DNA from: Strigomonas culicis
Lineage: Eukaryota > Euglenozoa > Kinetoplastea > Trypanosomatida > Trypanosomatidae
DNA: 58,301 bases
NCBI GenBank assembly: GCA_000482145.1
Contig: AUXH01000041.1
Span: forward strand, 1 to 58,301
Direction: 5' to 3'
Positions 1-7,787 of the stretch are shown here, piece after piece. Under the pieces are notes generated by a model. It saw only the letters and a program-made list of their open reading frames with translations, was not told the origin of the DNA and did no database searches. Numbering within the stretch: position 1 is the first letter of the stretch; each line of letters starts with the position of its first letter. The translations under genes and the position numbers were made by a program.

Positions 1-459
1 GGGGGGTGGGCGCCCGTCGCCCTTTGCCTTTTTGGCGGTCTGCGACCCGCGGGGCGGTGCGTCGATTGCGGTCTTTTAAAAGAGTTTTATTTGTTTCCAG
101 GTCGATTGCCATGCGCCTCTTTGAAAAGTCCGTCCGCGATTTGTTTGGGGGCGCGGGGGGGCGTTGAACGGTGCCACCAAAACGCCGCAACGAAATGGCC
201 GTTTGAAATATGAGGCGGTGGTTTGTCTCCAACGAGAAAAATGTATGTTAAGCATTCAAGACTCTGAGTTTTTTTTTCTAGAGGTTCTGGATGGGATGTA
301 GTCAATCATGTTTTTTTTGTTTTGAGGACATTCTTCCTGACGATGTGCGTATGGCATGTATGTATTCATGTGTCTTTTTCTTACCCTTCTTGTGTTTTTC
401 TTGTCTGTTTTTTTTTTTTACTGTTGCATTACGAAGATAAATAAAGTCTCTTTTTCTCA
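1..459. other. left-edge spacer, no supported gene
   Basis: The first ~190 bases are GC-rich and one + frame stays open from the edge to a TGA at about 211-213. This could be the 3' end of a GC-rich gene cut by the window edge, but no motif supports it. The rest is AT-rich spacer with a long T tract (about 371-420) and an AG at 435-436 that would serve as splice acceptor for the gene starting at 460. Confidence 0.4.
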
Positions 460-1521
460 ATGGAGCCAATGTTTTCAGAAGGCTTCTCTTTTCGGGCGAG
501 TGCCACCGATGCAACGACCGTGTTTGCAGTGAATGTGTGTGGGCATAGTTCTGTAGGTCTTCCATTAACCCGCAATATGAATGAAATAACAGAAGATTAT
601 GTTGATCTGCATGGTGTTGATAATCTAATCATTCCAATCTCGGTTGGAGAGCCCCGACAAATGGAAAAGAACAAGGACAATATTAATTTTGTCGTAGACG
701 TTGTGGTACACCCATGCCTAACAAAACGGTGCGTGGTTTCATTTAAATTACATGAGCATTTAGTTACGCGACTGATTGCCTTGTCCATAGAGTGGATAAA
801 GCAGGAGTGTGGTGTAACACTTGGTGAGCGTGGCTGTGGGCTCTTAGGAGTCCGGTATTACGGAAAGAAACAGAGCGGTGTTGGTGCAAAAGTTGCCATG
901 GAAAAACTTAAAGACATGCTGAGTGAACTGAACAAGAATTCAGCTGTAAGTGAACAGAATTCCAGTTTACCCCCAGATTTAACCGTCTCAGTGAGCGAAC
1001 CTTCGGAAAGCAAAGAAAAGAAGGTTATGGTTCAGGAGTTGCCTCAAGGAAAGGGAATAAAGCGCGGGTTCCTTAACGGGAGTACGCAGCTGTACGACAG
1101 TAAAGGCTCATCTGAGTGTACAGGGAAGACTCCTGACCCATTGGCGCACATACCTCAATCATTAAGGGATAAATGTAAAATAATCGACACTCGAGATGCT
1201 CAGTTTACTCAAGAAAACCGTAATGTGGAAAAGGCTCCGGAGAAGAAGAACATCAGGGCACCTCCTTCTGTAACAGAGACCCCCAAAATAAAATGTGCTG
1301 TAGATTCGATTGACTATGGTAGTTCAGCAGTTGTTGTTTCCTTTCGTGTTCCTGAGAGCTGCAATGGAATGAAAGATTTAGATTTAGAAGTTACGAGCAA
1401 AACGGTTGAGGTTAATGGCTGTGTGGCGGGGCTTTCTACAAGTATAGATCCAGATAATGTTCGTGCCAAATATATTAAGAGCACAAAACTTTTAGTAGTC
1501 ACATGTAGCTTGCCAGAATAG
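460..1521 (+). CDS. PIH1-domain dynein assembly factor
   Basis: This 353-residue protein has an N-terminal PIH1 domain (about residues 15-135). Visible are the NVCGHSSVGLP stretch, the IPISVGEPR loop and a following DVVVHP strand, all typical of PIH1D/kintoun proteins. A charged, low-complexity linker follows, then a C-terminal CS-like beta domain (about 272-352). PIH proteins work with HSP90 and R2TP-type co-chaperones in cytoplasmic pre-assembly of axonemal dyneins; that role is inferred from the family. The start at 460 is the first ATG after a T tract and AG (435-436). The coding sequence is AT-rich compared with genes beyond 7.8 kb. It could be the PIH1D1, PIH1D2 or PIH1D3/twister type; which one is not resolved. 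WDR92, a partner in the same pathway, lies at 26529. Confidence 0.85.
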   Translation: MEPMFSEGFSFRASATDATTVFAVNVCGHSSVGLPLTRNMNEITEDYVDLHGVDNLIIPISVGEPRQMEKNKDNINFVVDVVVHPCLTKRCVVSFKLHEHLVTRLIALSIEWIKQECGVTLGERGCGLLGVRYYGKKQSGVGAKVAMEKLKDMLSELNKNSAVSEQNSSLPPDLTVSVSEPSESKEKKVMVQELPQGKGIKRGFLNGSTQLYDSKGSSECTGKTPDPLAHIPQSLRDKCKIIDTRDAQFTQENRNVEKAPEKKNIRAPPSVTETPKIKCAVDSIDYGSSAVVVSFRVPESCNGMKDLDLEVTSKTVEVNGCVAGLSTSIDPDNVRAKYIKSTKLLVVTCSLPE

Positions 1522-1801
1522 AGCAATCGCTTGTTTTTAACCTTCGAAAAACTTTTTTTTATTGTTACGTTTTTTTTTTCCATTTTTCTGATGAAAGTGT
1601 AAAGGTGCTCTGCATCGTATATACTGAAAGAGCTGTGTGTACACGCGGTGTTTTTTTTCCTATGCTCGTTTAAAATCTCTCTTTTCCATCATCCTCTCCT
1701 CTTTTCCCTTTTCGTTGTTGATGCTGTACCTTTGTCAAAACCGTTGCTTTCGACATTTTTTTTTCTGATTGGCTGTGAATATAAGCACTTTTTTTTGTGC
1801 A

Positions 1802-2884
1802 ATGCTTATACCATTTGCAGAGTTGCCAAATGGCAAGAAAATATATGAGATAAGGGGTCAAAAATTTGAGGTTGACAAGCCTTATTCACTGGTAAAGGTG
1901 ATGGGATTCGGGTCCTATGGAACTGTGTGTTCAGCAGTGGATACCACCACTGGTGACAAAGTTGCCATCAAGAAAATATCGCGCATTTTTGACAATCTAC
2001 AAGAGGCCAAGCGCATTTTGAGGGAGATGGAAATTTTAACGACGCTTCGCCACACTAATATCATTCGTTTGAGGCGCTTCTTCCGACCAGTGTCAAAAAC
2101 AACCTTCGAGGATGTTTATTTGGTAATGGATCTTTACGATACCGACTTGCATCGCATTATTAAAAGTGGTCAAAAATTAACCAATGAACACCATCAATAC
2201 TTTATGATTCAAGCTTTTCGAGGTCTTCACTACCTCCACTCGGCAAAAATTATGCATCGTGATTTGAAGCCAAGTAATTTGCTTGTAAATGCTGATTGCG
2301 CTTTGGCCATTTGTGATTTTGGGCTTGCACGAGACGACCAAGCTGCACCTACAGATGACTTGACACAATATGTCGTGACTCGTTGGTACCGCCCTCCGGA
2401 GTTGCTGGACATGATGTCCAGTGCATACAGCAGCGCCGTCGATGTTTGGAGTCTAGGTCTCATTTTTGCCGAACTGATGGTTGGAAAAGCACTGCTGCCT
2501 GGAAGCGACTACATTGGTCAATTGATCATGATTGTGAATTTGCTCGGAACCCCCTCCGTAGAAGACATGGAGTTCTTGAGTGCAGATACAAAGAAGTTTC
2601 TGCTGAATCAACCGGTTCGCAGTGCGCGATCATTTACTGATCTTTTTCCAATGGCACCGCCTGAAGCAGCGGACTTGCTATCAAAGGTTCTCGTTTTTCA
2701 TCCAGCAAAGCGCTTGACTGCAAAACAAGTAATCGAGCACCCCTTTTTTTCCAAGTTCCGTGATCCCGAAGAGGAGCAAACGGCAGATAAGCCGTTTGTT
2801 TGGAGCCACAGCGAAGAAGGCACCTCTGATGGACTCAGAAAAATTTTCTTTCAAACCATATGCAGAAATTCACCGAGTGAGTAG
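1802..2884 (+). CDS. MPK4: MAP kinase, MPK4-type (TQY activation motif)
   Basis: A 360-residue CMGC-family protein kinase. The glycine loop (GFGSYGTVCSA), VAIKK lysine, HRDLKPSNLL catalytic loop, DFGLA and RWYRPPE segment are all intact. The activation lip carries T188-Q-Y190 instead of the TDY or TEY of most MAP kinases; TQY is the mark I recall for Leishmania MPK4. The start at 1802 gives an N terminus (PFAELPNGKKIY) that matches that family as remembered, and it follows an AG at 1784-1785. An upstream in-frame TTG at 1769 is not a start. No MAP2K docking context is visible nearby. Orthology to MPK4 is fairly secure from the N terminus, TQY motif and local gene order. Confidence 0.9.
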   Translation: MLIPFAELPNGKKIYEIRGQKFEVDKPYSLVKVMGFGSYGTVCSAVDTTTGDKVAIKKISRIFDNLQEAKRILREMEILTTLRHTNIIRLRRFFRPVSKTTFEDVYLVMDLYDTDLHRIIKSGQKLTNEHHQYFMIQAFRGLHYLHSAKIMHRDLKPSNLLVNADCALAICDFGLARDDQAAPTDDLTQYVVTRWYRPPELLDMMSSAYSSAVDVWSLGLIFAELMVGKALLPGSDYIGQLIMIVNLLGTPSVEDMEFLSADTKKFLLNQPVRSARSFTDLFPMAPPEAADLLSKVLVFHPAKRLTAKQVIEHPFFSKFRDPEEEQTADKPFVWSHSEEGTSDGLRKIFFQTICRNSPSE

Positions 2885-3147
2885 TTTTAACGATTGTTAA
2901 TCTCGGTATCTGTTTTTTTAAAAAAACTTTTCTTGTCAACTTTTTCATCCAATTAATACTATCTTCAATTCCTTTGACCAGTTGCTTGACCTCTGTTGCC
3001 TTTTACGCTCAAATCGAGTTAGAGTGGAGTAATGGTAAATATACCTTTTTACCAACGCTCTTTTCTTTAAAACCCTTTTATCCTTTTACGCCTTTACTTC
3101 CTTCTCTCTTTCATCTTGTCTTTTCTTAAGCATACTATTGAAACTGA

Positions 3148-3153
3148 ATGTGA
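3148..3153 (+). promoter_or_regulatory. start-stop upstream ORF (ATG TGA)
   Basis: An ATG directly followed by TGA sits 14 bases before the chosen start at 3162, in another frame. If trans-splicing uses the AG at 3129-3130, it lies inside the 5' leader and would be the first ATG met by ribosomes. It could lower translation of the reductase-like gene. This is inference from position only. Confidence 0.35.
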
Positions 3154-3161
3154 ACGGTATT

Positions 3162-4961
3162 ATGCCGTCACTGAGACGTCCACGTGAACCTCGCTTAGGA
3201 GAGTGCTGCGGGAGCGGTTGTGCTCGATGTGTTTGGGATGTTTACTACGATGCATTGGAAGCGTATGAGGAAAAGAAACGGACCATGGACCCCGCTGATC
3301 TTGAAGAAGAAGAGGAGGAAGAGGATTCTTCCTCTCTGTCAGATGCTTCATCAGCTGAAAGTGACTACATCGGGTCTGTAGTCGTCAAATTTATTCCCCA
3401 GCCAGATGAAAGAATGGCGACACTGAATATCACAAAATCTATGGATAAGTTTGTAAAGAAATTTGACTACATTCCGATTGAAAAAGTAAACCATATAAGG
3501 CAGAGTGCTCTACCGGAAGGACACACGACTACTTCCCCCATTCACATAACTGATCTACACTCAAAACTACCGTTCACCAGTCCGGTAGCCGGTGATGTGG
3601 TGGAGGTTTTCATGCCTAATTTGCCTTTGACAGATCCAAGAGGCAGTGATTCTGTTACGGATTTGTGTCGTGCGTTGGGGATCGAACCAGATTCGTGGTG
3701 TGAGCTTTACAAGTCACCCTTTGTACCAGAGGGACATTTTCCCCCCTGGCTGCCATTGCGTGAGCCCATGACTGTGCGTCAACTTCTCACTTTTTATGTT
3801 GACATTAGCAGCTGCAGCTACTTGTTACGACCTTCGTTTTTCCAGAGCTTACTTAGAATTCACCAAAACAATGCAAGAAAGCGGCAGCAGCAGGATGACC
3901 ATAACTATGAACACCTCGTCACGCTGCTTGAGACATGCGCATCAGACGAAAAGGGTCCCGCCATTTTTCGGTCTCTCATGAACTCGGGGAAAGCTCTCTG
4001 CTATCCTTGCCTGACCGATGTGCTCCACGCATTTCCTTTTATTAAGGTACCACTAGACCGGATGCTCGAAATGTGTAGTCCGCTGCGCGCCCGCAAATTC
4101 AGCGTTGCCGATTACGAGATGGATTCCTCAGGTAAGTGTAGTGCCTTACAGATTTGCTTTCGTGAGAACGTAGTGGATAGAAGTTACAATTTATCCCAAT
4201 GCACGCCTACAGGTACCACAAAGGAGGTAGCAGAGTTGTTCAATGGCATTGCGTACAAAAGAGGCGCAGATAACTTCCTGGGCCACGTCACGTATCGGTT
4301 GAGTCGCACCTCCATCAACTGGCAGGGAAAGGGAAACTCACACGTGCATAGTCTTCTTGCGGCTTATTCAGGAGGTTATGTCGGCACTTCATTTTTCGGC
4401 AAAACACCGTTTGCGCTTGGTCTGGAACGGTCAATTCGGACAATAGCATCCACTCATTCACCAAGGCTGGTTCTTCTAGGCGCGGGAACAGGGATTGCAC
4501 CGCTTATGGCCGCGGTGAGTCAGCTTCGGTTGCTGCGACGGCAACATCTGAGCGAGCATACAAATCCCTTCCCTTGTTCCGTGATATACGGCGCGAGGAA
4601 TATGTCGGAATTAATCTATCATGACGACCTCTCTGAGGCACTTCGTATTGGGGCAATTGACCAATACCAGTTTTGCTTGTCTCGACCACAAGTGACGGCT
4701 GCTACTGGTGTGGCCCATCGCTATGTGACGGACATTTTGAAGAAAGATGCACACGCAGTGAATCACCTTTTGACGGAGGGCGACGGAAAGTTCTTTGCAT
4801 GTGGCCCTACCAAAGTCCTCCAGTCCGTACGTTCATGTCTAGCGAACGACATCCTCGGTGAGGCTGATGATGATGACAGTATGAGGGAGCAGCGTCTGCT
4901 TTTCATGGAAGGAAAGGGCCAGTTGTTCTTCGATGTGTGGAGTACAATGAGCGTCTTTTAG
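3162..4961 (+). CDS. OXLD1-like / P450-reductase-type FNR fusion
   Basis: A 599-residue protein. Its N terminus (about residues 5-30) contains the Cys-rich EPxxxxCCGSGCxxCVWDVY motif of the oxidoreductase-like (OXLD1) family. An acidic Glu/Ser run follows. The rest looks like the FAD/NADPH half of diflavin reductases. It shows RARKFS (the RxYS-type FAD site), GAGTGIAP at 440-447, a YGARN..LIYHDDL segment, FFACGP, and FDVWS near the end, as in cytochrome P450 reductase. No FMN/flavodoxin domain is present, so the electron path must differ from CPR. The first in-frame ATG is 3162; the open frame upstream only has a TTG. A mitochondrial or cytosolic location is not evident. Function beyond NAD(P)H-dependent electron transfer is inferred. 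Confidence 0.75.
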   Translation: MPSLRRPREPRLGECCGSGCARCVWDVYYDALEAYEEKKRTMDPADLEEEEEEEDSSSLSDASSAESDYIGSVVVKFIPQPDERMATLNITKSMDKFVKKFDYIPIEKVNHIRQSALPEGHTTTSPIHITDLHSKLPFTSPVAGDVVEVFMPNLPLTDPRGSDSVTDLCRALGIEPDSWCELYKSPFVPEGHFPPWLPLREPMTVRQLLTFYVDISSCSYLLRPSFFQSLLRIHQNNARKRQQQDDHNYEHLVTLLETCASDEKGPAIFRSLMNSGKALCYPCLTDVLHAFPFIKVPLDRMLEMCSPLRARKFSVADYEMDSSGKCSALQICFRENVVDRSYNLSQCTPTGTTKEVAELFNGIAYKRGADNFLGHVTYRLSRTSINWQGKGNSHVHSLLAAYSGGYVGTSFFGKTPFALGLERSIRTIASTHSPRLVLLGAGTGIAPLMAAVSQLRLLRRQHLSEHTNPFPCSVIYGARNMSELIYHDDLSEALRIGAIDQYQFCLSRPQVTAATGVAHRYVTDILKKDAHAVNHLLTEGDGKFFACGPTKVLQSVRSCLANDILGEADDDDSMREQRLLFMEGKGQLFFDVWSTMSVF

Positions 4962-5184
4962 TCTTCATTAATATACACGTTGTTCGTTGCCTACAAAGTC
5001 AAAAAGCAAGCGTACAACAGGGACAACGCTCCACCTCTTGTCGCACTACCAAATGCTTCCTTTTTTTTTGCTTTTCCTTTTTACTCTCTCGCTTTTTGTT
5101 CCTTCCGTCTCCTTTTCTTTTTCTTTTTCTGTGTTCATATTAGTAAGAGTACTTAAAGCAGTTGAACGAATAGTAAGGCAAAAA

Positions 5185-5673
5185 ATGTCTGGTGTGTGCG
5201 ATATAAAGGAGCTGTTGAAAAACATGTCGCCTGAGCTTGATGAGCGATCGCAATATGTTTTCCTTACTGTGGACAATGCATGTATGTCCAGTCAACGGAA
5301 ATTCCTGGAAGGCTTAGTGCTGGACCATGCCGTTGCAACGTTCCGAGAGGAGGAAGGGCTCACGCTTGTCTTACCGGAGACGTATATCAAAGAGCACGTC
5401 CTTACTACTGGAGGAGAAGAAGTGCCGGAGGAAGTGCGAGCACAGTGGGCTGCTATTGTCGCTGGCACAGATTCTTTGCAGACGATGAGTCGTATCACAA
5501 TGCGTATTCACTCCAGTCTCACAGCAGTTGGGTTTACTGCTGCTTTCAGCAAAGCCTTAACCGAGGCTCGCATCAGCTGCAATGTGTTTGCCGGATATTT
5601 TCATGACCACATTTTTGTCCCTTCGCATGATGCTGCACGAGCGGTGCAGGTACTCCTCAGTCTTACACACTGA
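5185..5673 (+). CDS. ACT-domain protein
   Basis: A 162-residue protein with two ACT-like segments. The first holds a GLTLVLPE strand; the second is ITMRIHSSLTAVGFTAAFSKAL with a following N-V-F-A-G-Y-F-H-D-H-I-F-V-P stretch. Both recall the DUF2241/ACT_3 plus ACT_7 proteins that sense amino acids. ACT domains bind small ligands, usually amino acids; the ligand here is unknown. The open frame extends upstream to 4987, but that part is translated polypyrimidine tract. The AG at 5142-5143 puts the true start at 5185. The gene is AT-rich like its neighbours. Confidence 0.7.
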   Translation: MSGVCDIKELLKNMSPELDERSQYVFLTVDNACMSSQRKFLEGLVLDHAVATFREEEGLTLVLPETYIKEHVLTTGGEEVPEEVRAQWAAIVAGTDSLQTMSRITMRIHSSLTAVGFTAAFSKALTEARISCNVFAGYFHDHIFVPSHDAARAVQVLLSLTH

Positions 5674-5741
5674 TCAAATAGTCTATTGTTCCTTTTCCTT
5701 CCTACTACATATCTGCAGAAACTCTCTCTCTTTATGTGTGT

Positions 5742-5773
<32 letters not shown>

Positions 5774-5990
5774 TGATGCTGGATCATGCTTAGCATTCAC
5801 TTCCTTTTCGCACAAGGGCTCACTGGCGTATGCGCATGTCTTTCACTTTTCCAATCTCTCTTTTTCTCTCTGTCTTTCTTTACTCTTTCTTCTTCTTCTC
5901 CTATTGTCCTTCTTCTTCACTTATTATTTAGGGTAAAACAAGTTGAGTGGTCATACGTAAATATCTTGATAGTTGCTGTTGATGTAGGTG
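5674..5990. other. spacer with TG microsatellite and splice tract
   Basis: A TG repeat (about 5735-5774) is followed by a long pyrimidine tract ending in an AG at 5930-5931. That is a good acceptor for the gene starting at 5991. No ORF here looks real. Confidence 0.6.
5735..5774. repeat. (TG)n microsatellite
   Basis: TG repeated about 19 times with one interruption, directly downstream of the ACT-domain gene. Similar TG runs follow the CHCH gene (7387) and the kinase at 37007, so they seem common in 3' untranslated regions here. Confidence 0.9.
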
Positions 5991-6583
5991 ATGGAGTTGT
6001 TACACGCTTTACATGTTGGTGCTACCGAGGATAGGCGCCCAAAGTGGAGACTGAGATTAGGATCCTGGCTTCGTTGTTGCACATGGGGAAAACAGTTTTG
6101 TACGAGCAAAAAACTTACTTCAATGTATTTTAGCTTTTTTTCCAATTCGTTGAATTATACAGTAGTGTGTTTGTCTGTTTTTTTCTTGTTGCTTTCATTC
6201 ATCAAGCCACTTGCTGTGAACAGCATTATTTACTGTGCAGTAGAAGGTGTTCTTACACTTCTGTTTTTTCTGCAGATTGTGATCCGCCTTCTCCTCTTCG
6301 GTCGTATTTTTTTTCAATCAAAAATGAATTTGCTCGAATTAGTAAGCTGTATTGCTTGTCTTTTTTTTTTATAGCTATTTTGATGCATCATATGTCAGAG
6401 AAGAACAGTGTTATCGAACACCGTCTGCTTATGCTACTTCGCTGCCTTTCAGTGCTTTTAAGGACTTCCGGCATACTTGCCATGCTCAAAATGGATAGTT
6501 ACGACTATACAGTGAGAGATATTCGCTTTCTAGACTTCCCAAATAATGACGAGTCTTTTGTTTATCTAGATAGCTTTGTTTAG
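5991..6583 (+). pseudogene. voltage-sensor-like four-helix membrane protein, frameshifted
   Basis: Two overlapping + frames read together as one protein. Frame one (5991-6374) encodes a basic N terminus, a hydrophobic helix (LNYTVVCLSVFFLLLSF) and a second helix (VEGVLTLLFFLQIVIRLLLF). These are followed by an FGRIFFQSKMNLLEL stretch, the usual S2-S3 signature of ion-transport and voltage-sensor domains. It stops at TAG 6372 just after a run of ten T (6361-6370). The other frame goes on with a hydrophobic S3 end, an S4-like helix (RLLMLLRCLSVLLR) and a short acidic tail ending at 6583. One extra T would join both frames into about 197 residues. No pore helix follows, so the shape is that of a VSD-only protein such as Hv1. 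The S2 acidic residue is Gln, and S4 arginines are sparse. An alternative is a short 66-residue product from ATG 6383, which also follows a T tract and AG (6373-6374). Confidence 0.55.
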
Positions 6584-7016
6584 AACTTAGCAATACTATT
6601 TGCCTTTTTTTTGTTGCCTCTTTTGTTTATGAAGTTTTTTTTTTCTCTTAAAGCCTTAAATCAGATAAATACTATGCAGTTCTTGGTAATAAATGCAGCA
6701 AAAAAGAAAAAAAAAACGCATACTCCAACGGAGCATTTATGTACATATTTTTCATATTCACATATTTTCTTCTTTTTTTTTTAAGCTGGTCTTGGTAAAC
6801 AATAAAAAGACACGTACATGCATGCACACATTTCTATCGCTGATTTGTTCACTTAGCTCTCATTTCCCTTTTACTGCGATATTGAGGTACCAATATCAAG
6901 CTGTACTTAGCTGTTTGGATCTCTATGTATTGTTTTCTTCCCTTTTCTTTTCTCTTTCCTCTTACAAAAAGACGAACGATACTATACTTGCTAAACGGTT
7001 TTAAGCATACCGCGAC
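6584..7016. other. spacer, no gene seen
   Basis: AT-rich with several T and A tracts. The pyrimidine run at about 6929-6963 with AG at 6970-6971 is the probable acceptor for the CHCH gene. Confidence 0.6.
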
Positions 7017-7361
7017 ATGCCCACCGATACCTATTTCCGCCGTGCCATTAATTGGATGTACGGCGATGATGCTTACCTTCACCAAAACGTGGGTGAAAAA
7101 GAGATTGGTGATACACATATTAACGTACTACTCGGCCGCCATCCGTACCACCCCTTTGACCCTGAGATGAAATCAGACCATCCTTGCTTCGAGTTGAACC
7201 AAACTTTCTTTGCATGTATGGAGGCGGATCATGTGTATGGGTACGAGCTTCATCAGAAACACAATGCATGTTTTTTTCCGCATAAAACTGACTTAATGAA
7301 ATGCTTAGCGCGTGAGAAGCGGATTAAAAGAGAGCAAGCTCAAAAGGAACAGAAACATTGA
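7017..7361 (+). CDS. CHCH (twin-cysteine) mitochondrial protein
   Basis: A 114-residue protein with cysteine pairs C57/C67 (CX9C) and C85/C96 (CX10C) in a helical, charged C-terminal half. This matches the coiled-coil-helix-coiled-coil-helix pattern of proteins oxidised by Mia40/Erv1 in the intermembrane space. Such proteins are respiratory-complex subunits or assembly factors; which one this is cannot be told. There is no cleavable presequence, as usual for the class. The second pair is one residue wider than canonical. It is the last of the AT-rich genes. Confidence 0.65.
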   Translation: MPTDTYFRRAINWMYGDDAYLHQNVGEKEIGDTHINVLLGRHPYHPFDPEMKSDHPCFELNQTFFACMEADHVYGYELHQKHNACFFPHKTDLMKCLAREKRIKREQAQKEQKH

Positions 7362-7385
7362 CTTATCGATTTTTTTTTTACATGC

Positions 7386-7423
<38 letters not shown>

Positions 7424-7787
7424 TGGGAGTATCGGCGCACTTGGCAATTTTCACATCAACTAGCGAAATCAAAAGAAAAAAAGAGAAATCAAAAGAGAAA
7501 TGACGTTCAGGAACAAGGGTTAATGGATACGGATTGGACTGATCCCCACAACTGCTGTTTTCTTCACTATATGACTTTTCCTTTCTCCCCTTTTCCCCCT
7601 TTATCCGGGAAATCAGAAGTCCGTTGTTCATTTTTACGTTTTTGCGTCTGCGTTCTTACGGTTGCGCTGTGCAAAAAACGCTTGTGCACCAAGCATACTA
7701 AGTGTGCTTTGCTGCTCTTTTTCTTTTATACTACTATCTTGCTTCTTATTACTATTATTAGTTTTTCTCGTAGCTGTCCGTTTGTCT
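7362..7787. other. spacer with GT microsatellite
   Basis: Starts with a GT repeat (about 7387-7421), then mixed sequence, then a pyrimidine-rich stretch with AG at 7772-7773, the probable acceptor for the kinase at 7788. No further gene is seen. Confidence 0.6.
7387..7421. repeat. (GT)n microsatellite
   Basis: An uninterrupted GT run of about 17 units directly behind the CHCH gene stop codon. Confidence 0.9.

Noticed and set aside
1..213. Open + frame from the left edge to TGA at about 211
   Set aside because: No motif and no start; GC-rich but too short to support a gene cut by the edge.
7305..7631. Minus-strand ORF across the GT repeat
   Set aside because: Encodes TH dipeptide repeats from the microsatellite.
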